A stretch of DNA of 64,000 nucleotides from Raineyella sp. W15-4 (GCF_033170155.1 NZ_CP137079.1:1736001-1800000), one strand, 5' to 3'; counted from the first letter of the stretch, positions 44,590 to 53,154 are shown. Notes: generated from the sequence alone by a model not told the origin. Numbers and translations: made by a program.

Positions 44590-45567
44590 TCACCTCCTGC
44601 CGAGCACCCGGGTGTGCCACTCCGGGACCGGCGCGGCCGCCTTGCCGCACGACTCGGGACGGAGTCGGTCGGTCACCAGCCGGGTGACCTCCACGACCAG
44701 CCGGGCCCGGCCGGTGCCGACCGCCACCGTCCAGCGGTCCTCGCCGGCGGGGTGGGCGGGCTCCACCGGCGGTCCGGGCACGGTCAGGTCTCCGGTGGCG
44801 AGCCGGTAGGCCAGTTCCGCGGCCTGCTGCGGCCGCCGCAGGCCGCTGCGGCCCCGGTAGTGCCCCGTGTCGGCAAGCTCGGTCGGGATCCGGCCGGCCT
44901 CGGCCGCGCGTAGGGCCGTGACCACGGTGTCCTCGTCGAGGCGGCCGTACGAGAGGCCGTACGGCAGCACGGTGGCGGTGGGGGCGAATCGGTGCCCGCC
45001 GAGGTGGGTGGTCTCGACGACCTGACCGGGGGCGGCGCGGTGGGCCGCCTCCGCCAGCGGCCGGCCGCCGAGCGCGCAGCACTGGTCGCGCTTGCCGTTG
45101 GTGCAGACCAACAGGACCGGTCGGTCGGCGGGGTCGAGTTCCGGCAGGGCCGCCAGCAGCCGGGTGGGCGTCGGGTCGGCCAGGGCGTCGACCGGCAGGT
45201 CGAGCAGTCGGTCGGGGGTGGCGACGGTGCCACGGACCAGCCAGGGGTCGTCGAGGGTCCCGCCGCTGACGATCACCGGACGGGCGGCGATGTGCCGGTC
45301 CGGATGGGCACCCGGCTCCCGCATCAGGGCGAACCGGCCACCGACGCCGGAGACCGCTGTGTCCAGCCGGGCGCCCAGCCCGGGATCGAGGCGGGACTCG
45401 GTGGCCGCCCGGGCACCCCAGGGCCCGTCCTGCTCGAGGACCACCCAACAGGTGGCCTCGGCGGCGGTCCCCACCGCCTGCTCCGCCGCGCCGAGGGAGC
45501 GGACCGAGCACCGGTCGGCGGATCCGTCCGGGTGGTGCGTGGGGTGGTGTGCGGCTGGCTGGGTCAT
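44590..45567 (-). CDS. Sucrase/ferredoxin-like domain protein
   Basis: A 325-residue protein of the sucrase/ferredoxin-like family, which has a thioredoxin-like [2Fe-2S] ferredoxin fold. The diagnostic block is VCTNGKRDQCCALGGRPLAE near residues 153-172 followed by ETTHLGGHRFAPTATVLP near 183-200; an N-terminal Cys-containing part includes the DRCSVRSLG segment (residues 18-26). Its function is unclear; homologues were first named for yeast sucrase-linked ORFs. It lies 148 bases upstream of sirA on the same strand, so a role supplying electrons in sulfur assimilation is conceivable but unproven. Confidence 0.82.
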   Translation of the reverse strand: MTQPAAHHPTHHPDGSADRCSVRSLGAAEQAVGTAAEATCWVVLEQDGPWGARAATESRLDPGLGARLDTAVSGVGGRFALMREPGAHPDRHIAARPVIVSGGTLDDPWLVRGTVATPDRLLDLPVDALADPTPTRLLAALPELDPADRPVLLVCTNGKRDQCCALGGRPLAEAAHRAAPGQVVETTHLGGHRFAPTATVLPYGLSYGRLDEDTVVTALRAAEAGRIPTELADTGHYRGRSGLRRPQQAAELAYRLATGDLTVPGPPVEPAHPAGEDRWTVAVGTGRARLVVEVTRLVTDRLRPESCGKAAAPVPEWHTRVLGRR

Positions 45568-45698
45568 CGTGGCTCCTCACCGTCGGGGACGGCCCGCGGC
45601 CGGGGCCCGATCACCACCATGCCATCTGGCCGGGTGTCCTGTGCCGGCGTCCCGGCAGCTCGGGCCGGAGCGCCCGGCGGACCGGGGGCGGACCGACG

Positions 45699-46142
45699 TC
45701 AGAAGTGGGCGGACGCCGGCGCCATCAGGGAGCGGAGCACCACCACGATCGCGTCGTCGGCCGGAAGCCACGGGACACTGCCCAGCTCGTCAGCACCGAG
45801 CCAGCGCAGCAGGTCGTGGGCGGGGCCGGGACGTACGTCGGTCCGGGCGGGCACCGCGAGCCAGACCCTGATCCGCCAGCCCTCGACGATCGGCCAGGCG
45901 CCGTCGGACATCGGGCCGCGGACCTCGGGACCGACGGTGATCGGCAGGGACAACTCCTCCGCCAGTTCGCGGTGCAGGGCCGCCAGGGGCTCCTCGCCGG
46001 CCTCCACCTTGCCGCCGGGGAATTCCCACCCGCCGGCCTGGGAAGTGGCGTGCCGGCGGGCCGCCAGCAGTCGGGTCGGTCGAGCCAGATCGTCCACCAG
46101 AGCGGCTGCGACGACAAGGTGCCGGTCGCGGGGGAAGCTCAT
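45699..46142 (-). CDS. Nudix hydrolase (MutT-like)
   Basis: A 147-residue Nudix protein that hydrolyses nucleoside diphosphate-linked compounds. The Nudix box is complete: GGKVEAGEEPLAALHRELAE then EL (G-x5-E-x7-REL-x-EE-L, residues about 43-64), directly after GGWEFPGG, which favours an 8-oxo-dGTP/MutT-type role. ATG 46142 is selected because it gives the usual MutT N-terminus; the longer frame would add 20 residues of low complexity. Confidence 0.9.
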   Translation of the reverse strand: MSFPRDRHLVVAAALVDDLARPTRLLAARRHATSQAGGWEFPGGKVEAGEEPLAALHRELAEELSLPITVGPEVRGPMSDGAWPIVEGWRIRVWLAVPARTDVRPGPAHDLLRWLGADELGSVPWLPADDAIVVVLRSLMAPASAHF

Positions 46143-46211
46143 GATGCCCACTCTCTCATGGCCCCTGCCGGCGTCGCAGCCGGGGCCGCGGTGATCAGAC
46201 ACAGACGGTGA

Positions 46212-47069
46212 TCAGGGGCAGGCCGTGATGGTCCCGCTCAGCTTCCGGTTGCTGATCACCGTCGACATGCCGGCCGGCCGGCCCGGGCACACCGAGGTGG
46301 GACTCCCCTTGTACTCGATGTTGAAGACGGCCTTGCCACCGGCGAGGAAGGCCTGGTATTGGTCACACTCCCGGTAGGCCACGCACTCCTCGTTCACGGC
46401 GAAGTCGACATCCTTCGCCAGGTCGTCGATCTGGTCCTCGTTGTTCTTGAGCCCGACGGCGAGACCCCGCTCGTGCGCCGCGGCCGCCAGGGCCCGCTGG
46501 TAGGCGATCTGGTCGGCCGCGCTGATCGGGAAGCCGGTGTCCTGGGTCCAGCCGTCGGTGTTGTCGGGGTCGATCGCGACGAAGCCCTTGCTCTTGCAGA
46601 CGTCCATCCGCGCCGTCATGATCGGCAGCAGGGTGCTGATCTGTCGTACGTCGAGCCATTTCTCCCCGGGCCACCCGTCGAGATCGTTCCCGATCACGCT
46701 GGCGGGGAAACTGTCCTTGTCCGGGCGGAAGTCCTCGTACGCGCCGGCGTTGAGGTAGCAGACCGAGGCCACGCCGCGGTCCCTGAGCTGCGTGACGTCG
46801 CTGGCGTTGGTGCGTTCCCAGTCGAGGTTGTAGACATCGAAAGGCCGGGAGAAGTCCACTTTCCCGGTGTACTGGATCAGGAAGGTGGCCCCGACGTCCG
46901 GAGCCCACCAGGGTCCCGCGGAGCTCGTGGTGCGGACCGTGCGGGCGACGGTCGGTGCGGTCTTCACCGTGTCCGGTTGGTTCCCCCGAGCGGCGTATGG
47001 CACGAGTCCGCATCCGCCGATCAGCGGCACGACACCGATCAGTATCGCGAGCCAGGTCTTCGCTCTCAC
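46212..47069 (-). CDS. GH114 endo-alpha-1,4-polygalactosaminidase-like lipoprotein
   Basis: A 285-residue predicted lipoprotein (signal peptide, lipobox LIGGC, Cys20). The rest is a GH114 TIM-barrel: QYTGKVDFSRPFDVYNLDW near 66, VCYLNAGAYEDFRPD near 103, GWPGEKWLDVR near 132, and the two candidate catalytic acids, Asp in DPDN (167-170) and Glu in NEEC (226-229). GH114 enzymes cut alpha-1,4-galactosaminide chains and include fungal Ega3. GTG 47069 follows an AGGAGA site and overlaps the stop of the previous gene (GTGA). It is last in the exopolysaccharide operon, suggesting polymer trimming at the cell surface. Confidence 0.88.
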   Translation of the reverse strand: MRAKTWLAILIGVVPLIGGCGLVPYAARGNQPDTVKTAPTVARTVRTTSSAGPWWAPDVGATFLIQYTGKVDFSRPFDVYNLDWERTNASDVTQLRDRGVASVCYLNAGAYEDFRPDKDSFPASVIGNDLDGWPGEKWLDVRQISTLLPIMTARMDVCKSKGFVAIDPDNTDGWTQDTGFPISAADQIAYQRALAAAAHERGLAVGLKNNEDQIDDLAKDVDFAVNEECVAYRECDQYQAFLAGGKAVFNIEYKGSPTSVCPGRPAGMSTVISNRKLSGTITACP

Positions 47070-47701
47070 CAGTTCTCCTGAAGGATCCGCCACGGGTTCG
47101 GGAGTCTTCCCGCCGTGGTCCAGTAATAGCCTGCCCCACCCGCCTCGGCCCGCGCCATAGCGTCGGGCTGCTGATCGGGAGGACAGGAATGGATCAGGTG
47201 CCACACCCGCCCGGGTTCGGCGGCGGTGACTCCTGGACTGTGCCTGGCGTAGGTCGGCCACGCCATTTCGGCCACACAGGTGACGTCCGCCCGGAGCACC
47301 AACTCGTCGGAGGCCGGGCGCCCGGGATTGGCCACCACGGTGGTGGCGCCCGCCGATCGCAGCCGGTCGATGACCTTCGGGCGCCAGTGCCGGGAGGCCA
47401 CCGGGGGGACGCGGTCGAGCATCACCGCGGTCACCGCGTAGCGCTCCTGCCAGGCTGCGAGGTCGGCCAGGACGGCGTCGCCCGTCCGGTCGCCGTACGC
47501 CACGTCGACATAGCCGACCACTGGCGTGCCCACGCCGGTCAGCGCCTCCCGGTAGCTGCCGTCCACCTCCCGGCCGGGCCCGTCGGCAACGTTGACGACG
47601 GCGAACGCGAGTCCGGCCTCTCCGGCCCGGAGCCGCTCCCAGGCGGCCGGTGCCTCCAGCGGGTGCACATACCACGGCGCGGCACGGTGCATGGTCCTCA
47701 C
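47066..47701 (-). CDS. Spherulin-4 family (GH135/Sph3-like) protein
   Basis: A 211-residue protein matching the spherulin-4 family: WYVHPLEAPAAWERL at the start, FAVVNVADGPG near 33, VVGYVDVAYGDR near 60, TAVMLDRVP near 86, TTVVANPGRPASDELV near 112 and the hallmark C-terminal RLPNPWRILQENW. Fungal Sph3, the founding GH135 member, cleaves galactosaminogalactan. No signal peptide is seen, so it may be cytoplasmic or use another export route. GTG 47701 overlaps the preceding stop as GTGA, and its own stop overlaps the GH114 start the same way. Confidence 0.82.
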   Translation of the reverse strand: MRTMHRAAPWYVHPLEAPAAWERLRAGEAGLAFAVVNVADGPGREVDGSYREALTGVGTPVVGYVDVAYGDRTGDAVLADLAAWQERYAVTAVMLDRVPPVASRHWRPKVIDRLRSAGATTVVANPGRPASDELVLRADVTCVAEMAWPTYARHSPGVTAAEPGRVWHLIHSCPPDQQPDAMARAEAGGAGYYWTTAGRLPNPWRILQENW

Positions 47702-49047
47702 CAGGCCTGGGGACGCGAGAGCCGATGGGTGACGATGATCGCCGCCGATGCCACCAGCACGGCGGTGACCAGGATGAAGTTCCCCGATTGCCAGGGCTCC
47801 TCGGCCGGCAGTCGATAGGTCAGGGCGAGGCCGCCCGCCGTACACGCCAGGACCGTGAACACCATCGCCCCGGTTGCCGCGCCGGTGCGCAGCAGCGCGT
47901 TGATGGTCGCGACGAGCGCGGCGGTGGCCGTCGCCGCGGTGATGGCGAGGGGCTCGTCCAGGTACACCCGATACGGGTCGTCCAGGACCCGGAACGCGAC
48001 CCAGACCGCGGCCGCGCAGAGTGCGAGCAGCAGTGGAGTGCCGATCGCTCCGGCCAGCGTCCGACCGGGGAACCACCGGGTGAGATGACTGCTGACCCAC
48101 CGGCCGAAGATCCGCGCCACAGCGAACAGCGGATCGGCCAGTACGCCTGCCACGAGGCCCGCGATCGCGACGGCGGCGAAGGCCCCCGGGCCGATCCGGA
48201 GGAAGATCACCAGCAGCAGGCCAAGGTGGGCGAGGGTCTGGATCAGCGCCACCGTCACGGCGCCGACCGTGCCGGGGACGATCCGGGAACGTGCGGTCCG
48301 GATCGCCTCCCCGGCCGCGGAGGCTGCTGCCACCGACGCCAGCGCGGTTGCGCCGACCGCCAGCACCAACACCTGCCAGTACGCGCCGAACGTCCAGGCG
48401 AGGGCGGACACGGCTCCCGCGATGCCGACCAGGGCCACCAGCAACGGGCCCGGTCGCAGGGTCACCAGCAGCGGCGCGCTGCACGCCCAGAGCACCCAGA
48501 TCATCACGGTGGGTTCGCGGAGCGCGATCCAGGTGGCGATCCCCAGCAGCACCATGATGCCGCAGGTGATCATCGCTCCTCGGACGGCGTCACCCCGGGG
48601 ACCGCGCCCCAGCCCGTGCCAGAGCGCCGCGCTGACCACTTGAGCGGTCAACCAGCCGGCCGCGGCGATCACGAAGACCACCACTTCGACGGACTCGCGA
48701 GGCATGGTGGACACGCAGATGACGACTCCGGCGAGCATGACGACAGCTCGGCCCAGCGCTGCCCACAGCAGGTGGCTGCGGGCGGACCGCCGTCCCCGTC
48801 GGGTTCGCCCACGGGGCACCGGGTCCCTCTCCCCGAGCAGCTGCTGCGCCCACCCGGCGGTCGAGGCATGCCCGGCGGCGCGGGCGGCGCGGTCGGAGAA
48901 CCCCGACGCCTCGAGGTGGGCCGTCACGTCCCACAGGTCGACCCCGATGGCGGCCGCGTCCTCCGGCGTGGGCCGGTGGTCCGCACCCGGGCCGGCCGGT
49001 GCTCGCCCGGCACCGGCCATCGGGTGTGCAGCGCTCGTCGCGGACAT
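47698..49047 (-). CDS. Twelve-helix membrane protein of the exopolysaccharide operon (PelG-like position)
   Basis: A 449-residue protein with about 80-90 hydrophilic N-terminal residues and then around twelve hydrophobic helices in pairs up to the C-terminus. Topology and place in the operon, directly after PelF, match PelG, the polysaccharide-flippase partner of PelF in Pel systems, but I do not see the characteristic N-terminal motif of PelG (MAGIGFELRK), so it may be a distant or unrelated functional equivalent. ATG 49047 overlaps the PelF gene's stop (TGATG) and has AGGGGAGGGG just upstream. Confidence 0.6.
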   Translation of the reverse strand: MSATSAAHPMAGAGRAPAGPGADHRPTPEDAAAIGVDLWDVTAHLEASGFSDRAARAAGHASTAGWAQQLLGERDPVPRGRTRRGRRSARSHLLWAALGRAVVMLAGVVICVSTMPRESVEVVVFVIAAAGWLTAQVVSAALWHGLGRGPRGDAVRGAMITCGIMVLLGIATWIALREPTVMIWVLWACSAPLLVTLRPGPLLVALVGIAGAVSALAWTFGAYWQVLVLAVGATALASVAAASAAGEAIRTARSRIVPGTVGAVTVALIQTLAHLGLLLVIFLRIGPGAFAAVAIAGLVAGVLADPLFAVARIFGRWVSSHLTRWFPGRTLAGAIGTPLLLALCAAAVWVAFRVLDDPYRVYLDEPLAITAATATAALVATINALLRTGAATGAMVFTVLACTAGGLALTYRLPAEEPWQSGNFILVTAVLVASAAIIVTHRLSRPQAW

Positions 49048-50654
49048 CAGCCCCTCCCCTCGGTCAGCACGTTGTCCTTCGTGTCGCTCCTTGCTGCCAG
49101 GTCGTTCCCTGCGGCGATCTGCACAGCCGGCACCGGCACGACACGGATCGTGGCCGGCACCGCCTCGGACCTCCGCACCCTGCGTCGCTGCCGTTCGACA
49201 GTCGTGCCCGGCGCGGCGATCCACGGAGGTGTCTCGGCGCTCTGCACGGTCCGGTATGCCTGGCGATAGCGCTCGGTGAAGAGGTCCAGGTTGAACATCG
49301 CGAGGGCCCGGCTGCGGGCGCGCCGCCCCATCGCACGGCGCTCCTCGTCCCGGGTGAGGAGTCGGACCAGCGCGGAGGCCATCGCGTCCGGATCCCTGGG
49401 GGGCACCAACACCCCGCACATCCCGTCGTCGCCGACCACCTCCCCGACACCTCCGACATCGGTGTTGACGGTGGCACGACCGGCCATCATCGCCTCGATG
49501 ACGGTGTAGGGCAGCCCCTCGGAGATGCTCGACAGGGCGATCACGTGACCCGCCTCCAGCGCCGGCACGGCCGAGGAAACGGCTCCTTCGAAGGTGACCA
49601 CGCCGGCCAGGCCGGCTTCGGCGGCCTGCCGGACCAGGTCGTCGCGGTAGCGCTCGTTGCCGTTGGGCGTGGGCCCGAACAGGCGCAGCCGGACGTCAGG
49701 CACATCACGGCGCACGATCTCCACCGCGGAGATCAGGGTGGCCAGGTCCTTCAGCGGGTCGATGCGACCGACGAACGCGATCGTGGGCTCCGCCGGCTCC
49801 GTCGTGATCTCCTGGAAGAGGTCGGTCTCGACACCGTTGTGGATCGTCTCGATCTTCTCGGGGTCCGCTCCCAGCAATTGCTCCCAGCCGTCATTGAACC
49901 GGCTGACGGGCGTGATCCGGATCGCCTCCTCGTACGTCACCCGGCTCAGCGCCCGCAAGAAGGCGCTCACCGCGCGGCGGGCCGGCCAGCTCAGGTCGGT
50001 GCGCGCCAGCGCCAGATAGCGTTCCCGCAGATAGATGCCGTGCTCGGTGAGCAGGATCGGCGTGCCCGCCGACCACCACCGGCCGAGGGCGAGCAGGGCA
50101 CTCGGACCGTTCGCGGCGACGTGACTCAGATCGAATTCCGGGAACGGTATGTCCGCCAGGGCCAGCATCCGGTCCACGTGGGCGGTCGCCTGCACCGCAT
50201 CCGCCAGGGACAGCGGAGGCAGTTCCGGGCGGACCCGACGCTGGGCGCGCCAGGCCGCCAGCAGCGCCCGTGCAGAGCCGTCCCCCGCGAGCATCCTGGA
50301 CAATCTGACCCCGTGCCAGCCGGTCAGGCCCCGCAACGCCTGCGAGAATCCCCCGACGTCGGTTGCGTCGTCCGTCGCCGCCGGCAGGGCGGCCGACCAG
50401 ATCCGCCCGAGGAGGTCCTCCAGCGCGCGCCGCCGCCGCGGTACGACGGCCGGTCGCATCGGCCCCCACATCGGGATGAGGGTGGTCTCGGTGACGTTGC
50501 CGGGTGTCCGTACGACCGCGCGTTCGTCGGAGCCGATGATCGACACCGGGACGAACGTATGCTCCGGCATGCCGTTGATGAGGAGCTCGCACCAGCGGGT
50601 CACCCCACCCCGGACCACCGGGTAGGTGCCTTCGGTGAAAAGGCCGATACGCAT
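49047..50654 (-). CDS. PelF-type glycosyltransferase (GT4)
   Basis: A 535-residue GT-B-fold glycosyltransferase. The N-terminus RIGLFTEGTYPVVRGGVTRW is the PelF/GT4 signature, LTEHGIYLRERYLALA near 210, SRFNDGWEQLLGADPEKIETI near 262, GRIDPLKDL near 303, and the nucleotide-sugar-binding SSISEGLPYTVIEAMMAGR near 386. PelF uses UDP-sugars to build the GalNAc/GlcNAc-containing Pel chain in the cytoplasm. The C-terminal 75 residues are an Arg-rich extension. ATG 50654 is preferred by spacing to a GGGGGT site; the gene starts 11 bases after the deacetylase gene. Confidence 0.88.
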   Translation of the reverse strand: MRIGLFTEGTYPVVRGGVTRWCELLINGMPEHTFVPVSIIGSDERAVVRTPGNVTETTLIPMWGPMRPAVVPRRRRALEDLLGRIWSAALPAATDDATDVGGFSQALRGLTGWHGVRLSRMLAGDGSARALLAAWRAQRRVRPELPPLSLADAVQATAHVDRMLALADIPFPEFDLSHVAANGPSALLALGRWWSAGTPILLTEHGIYLRERYLALARTDLSWPARRAVSAFLRALSRVTYEEAIRITPVSRFNDGWEQLLGADPEKIETIHNGVETDLFQEITTEPAEPTIAFVGRIDPLKDLATLISAVEIVRRDVPDVRLRLFGPTPNGNERYRDDLVRQAAEAGLAGVVTFEGAVSSAVPALEAGHVIALSSISEGLPYTVIEAMMAGRATVNTDVGGVGEVVGDDGMCGVLVPPRDPDAMASALVRLLTRDEERRAMGRRARSRALAMFNLDLFTERYRQAYRTVQSAETPPWIAAPGTTVERQRRRVRRSEAVPATIRVVPVPAVQIAAGNDLAARSDTKDNVLTEGRG

Positions 50655-50665
50655 CACGCCACCCC

Positions 50666-52840
50666 CTATCGCCACTCGGCACTGGACGGGAAGCCGGATG
50701 ATCCGGCCGTTTCGAACTCGGCCTGCGCGCCGGGGGCCAGCTCCACCCAGGCCGAGCGTTGGCCGGCGTACGCCTCGCCGAACAGGCCCGTGGCCATTTC
50801 GGCCGAGACGGTGTCCGCGCCGTCGGGCAGGCTGACCGGCACCCGCACCGGGTGATCTGCATGGTTGATCAGCTTCACCCGTGAACCCGAGACGGTCGCG
50901 TCCACCAGGCTCTGGTCGGTGTCCCAGGCCTGCCGGTCGACGACGGCCTGGCCGGCGTCCGACATGGAGGGGTTGATCAACGGTACGGAGTCCGAGTAGA
51001 CGTCGGCCCGACGGCTCAGCGCCTGGTCCAGGATCGGGTAGAGGAGCCGCTGGGAGGTCAGGTTGCTCTGGTGCACGAAGTGCGGACGGGGATCGTCGCT
51101 GATCATGTGGGTGAAGATCTTGTCCGCCTCCATCGGGAGGATGACGTCGTTGAAGCCGGTGTCGAGGTCGACCGGTGCGACGCATTCGGTCTGCGAATCC
51201 GGCGCCGCACATTCGCCGCTCCCGCCGTCGGCGAGGGAGTCGTTCTTCCAGTTGTAGAGCGATACGACCTGCCGCATGGTCGGCGTGTCGTAGTCGAGGT
51301 CGATCGGCGTGCGCGGCACGGTGTTGGCCGATCCGATCCGGCGCGAGCCGTTCTCGTCCGAGTCGTCGCTCGCGGTCCAGAGGATCCCGGCCCGGGTCAG
51401 GACGTCGGCCAGGGCCGGATTGTCGTCGGGCTGCTGGGGCGGCTTGCGGAGGCCGGAGTGCTCACCGGTGACCAACTCCGTCGTCGAGAAGTTGTCCAGC
51501 TTCATCTTCCGCATGAACTCCTGGTTCGTGACGATCTCGCGGGCCAGGGTGTCCGCGGGGACCCACTGGATCGCACCGTTCACTTCGACGCAGTGCCAGT
51601 CGTTGGGAAGCAGGACCTGCTGGCAGCCGAGGAACGCATGGGTGTACGTGTGGTTGAGCAGCCGCAGGTCCGCGGTCACCTGCACCAGCCGGTCGGCCAG
51701 CGGGTCCCTCCCGCCGTGGGTCTGGGCGTACTCCGCGGCTCCCGCGCCGTTCAACGCCAGGTCGATCTTCACGCCGCTGGCCTTCTGCCAGGCGACGAGC
51801 GCGTCCAGGTCGGCGGGCACCATCCTGATGGTCGCGTCCGGGCCCGTGGTGGGGATGGTGGGCGGGCAATTCCGGCCGATCTCGCATTTGCCCTCGACGC
51901 TCCACTGGGAGTTCGGAAGGAAGAGGTCATCGGCATGGACGGAGAAGTAACTCCGGAAATGTGACACCGAGACGTCGCGGGTGACCCAGCGAATCATGCC
52001 GTGGGCCAGGAGCTTCACGGATTCGTCGCCGGCGTTGCTGTTGAACGAGACGATCATCCGTTCGCGACCGCTGCGGACCTCCGCACGGATGAGCGTGGCG
52101 GGGGTCTTGGTGCCCGGGAAGAGCATCGTCAGGAACGGAGTGGTCTGCACGCCCTTGATCGGGCCGGGATTGCGCACCAGGGCCGCCTCGGTGTCGTCGT
52201 TGCCCGGGTCGATCTGGACGGCACCTCGGAGATAGGAGAACGCTCCCGCCTCCCCCTGGCTCGTGACAGTGGTCTTCGCGCCGTCGATCGGCCCCCGATA
52301 CACGGTGCTCTGGGGCACGTCGAGGGCGAGGTCGGTGGTGGGGGCGGTCTCGATCAGCCGGACGTTGAAGGTCGACTGGTAGGTGCTCAGCAGCTGCTGT
52401 TCGGTGGCCGTCAGCAGGGCGGACCCCGCCCGGGGGGCGATGATCGCCGAGAAATGACCGTGGGCGCCTCCCGCGTCCTGCGATGCCAGCAGCGTGGACG
52501 TGACGTTGTGGCCCGGACCGGCCGTGAGATCGACGCGAGTGAACGGCACCCCCTCGGTCTTCAGCTGATTCCGCAGGGCTTCCGCCCAGCTGCCGCCGTC
52601 GTCGAGCACGAGCACGCGGAGGGCGACATCGGAGTTGCCGGCCGGCGCGGCCGGGTGCGCTGCCGTGGTCGTATTCTGGGTCGGCGCCGAGCCCGCCACC
52701 GGCGTGACGTCGGCTTTCACCGAGCATCCGGCGCACAACAGCACCACCGCGAGAACGGCGGCCGATGAACGCCGCAGCTTCGGGCCCGGACGACGTCCCG
52801 GTGGACGTGAATGTCCTGTGGACAAGTTCGAATCGCGCAT
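50666..52840 (-). CDS. Polysaccharide deacetylase-like lipoprotein (Agd3/PelA-deacetylase type)
   Basis: A 724-residue predicted lipoprotein: the signal ends in the lipobox CAGC with Cys39. Residues about 72-290 form an N-terminal alpha/beta region starting VALRVLVLDDGGSWAEALRN. The deacetylase part shows HADDLFLP (302-309), giving the metal-binding/base Asp pair, and NHTYTHAF with the paired histidines 397 and 401, the two main metal motifs of NodB-like carbohydrate esterases. Several CxxxxC pairs suggest secreted, disulfide-stabilised parts. It is first in the operon and should remove acetyl groups from GalNAc-type polymer outside the cell. ATG 52840 follows a GGGGGTGGC site. Confidence 0.8.
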   Translation of the reverse strand: MRDSNLSTGHSRPPGRRPGPKLRRSSAAVLAVVLLCAGCSVKADVTPVAGSAPTQNTTTAAHPAAPAGNSDVALRVLVLDDGGSWAEALRNQLKTEGVPFTRVDLTAGPGHNVTSTLLASQDAGGAHGHFSAIIAPRAGSALLTATEQQLLSTYQSTFNVRLIETAPTTDLALDVPQSTVYRGPIDGAKTTVTSQGEAGAFSYLRGAVQIDPGNDDTEAALVRNPGPIKGVQTTPFLTMLFPGTKTPATLIRAEVRSGRERMIVSFNSNAGDESVKLLAHGMIRWVTRDVSVSHFRSYFSVHADDLFLPNSQWSVEGKCEIGRNCPPTIPTTGPDATIRMVPADLDALVAWQKASGVKIDLALNGAGAAEYAQTHGGRDPLADRLVQVTADLRLLNHTYTHAFLGCQQVLLPNDWHCVEVNGAIQWVPADTLAREIVTNQEFMRKMKLDNFSTTELVTGEHSGLRKPPQQPDDNPALADVLTRAGILWTASDDSDENGSRRIGSANTVPRTPIDLDYDTPTMRQVVSLYNWKNDSLADGGSGECAAPDSQTECVAPVDLDTGFNDVILPMEADKIFTHMISDDPRPHFVHQSNLTSQRLLYPILDQALSRRADVYSDSVPLINPSMSDAGQAVVDRQAWDTDQSLVDATVSGSRVKLINHADHPVRVPVSLPDGADTVSAEMATGLFGEAYAGQRSAWVELAPGAQAEFETAGSSGFPSSAEWR

Positions 52841-52932
52841 TGCCACCCCCCAACAACCAGAACACTGATGTCGCCGAGGGGTGTCAAGAAATGAAGGCGG
52901 ATCGTGATGCTTCGGTGTCTCGCCCCATCGAC

Positions 52933-52956
52933 GCTGTGTGTAGCCTAGGACACAGC
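52933..52956. promoter_or_regulatory. Palindrome 1 (operator candidate) of the exopolysaccharide operon
   Basis: Perfect 7-base arms GCTGTGT and ACACAGC separated by 10 bases. The interior GCCTAGG is shared with palindrome 2 as part of the direct repeat GCCTA(G/A)GACACAG, 26 bases apart. Located about 95-110 bases upstream of the first gene. Confidence 0.55.
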
Positions 52957-52962
52957 GGACCA

Positions 52963-52982
52963 ACTGTGGCCTAAGACACAGT
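52963..52982. promoter_or_regulatory. Palindrome 2 (operator candidate) of the exopolysaccharide operon
   Basis: Perfect 6-base arms ACTGTG and CACAGT separated by 8 bases; centre 28 bases from that of palindrome 1. Two similar sites with this spacing suggest binding of a dimeric regulator twice. Confidence 0.55.
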
Positions 52983-53086
52983 AAGCCAAAGGTCTGGCGG
53001 TTCCCGAAGGTGCATTCTCTGCAGTGGGAGACACCGTGGGGCGCGGCTAGATTTCCCCGGCACAGACGGCCGTGGACGGACATGAA

Positions 53087-53126
53087 CAGGCCCGGATCCG
53101 CGGCAACAGCCGCGGATCCGGGCCTG
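53087..53126. terminator. Strong hairpin terminator downstream of lpd
   Basis: A perfect 17-base-pair stem (arms 53087-53103 and 53110-53126, sharing the GGATCC core) with the 6-base loop CAACAG, 28 bases past the lpd stop. No T-run follows in either direction, as expected in this GC range. It insulates the exopolysaccharide operon from lpd, both being on the minus strand. Confidence 0.75.
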
Positions 53127-53154
53127 GGGTCACTCGCCGGACGGCGGTGGGTAC

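Larger units (their letters stand above)
52841..53086. other. Intergenic regulatory region upstream of the exopolysaccharide operon
   Basis: The gap between the deacetylase start and the lpd terminator. It contains the two palindromes described separately (52933-52956 and 52963-52982), AT-richer surroundings and nothing that looks coding. On the minus strand TAGGCT overlaps palindrome 1 and could be the -10 element. No RNA structure other than the palindromes is evident. Confidence 0.6.

Noticed and set aside
46150-46190. Hairpin between the Nudix and GH114 genes
   Set aside because: The GGCCCC/GGGGCC arms pair for only six bases before mismatches; too weak to call as a terminator.
49048-49419. 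Upstream extension of the 12-helix membrane protein
   Set aside because: It overlaps the C-terminus of the PelF gene in another frame; ATG 49047 has a good ribosome-binding site and a one-base overlap with the PelF stop.
50658-51212. Upstream extension of the PelF gene
   Set aside because: It would overlap the deacetylase gene for 500 bases with low-complexity sequence; the PelF N-terminal motif begins at 50654.
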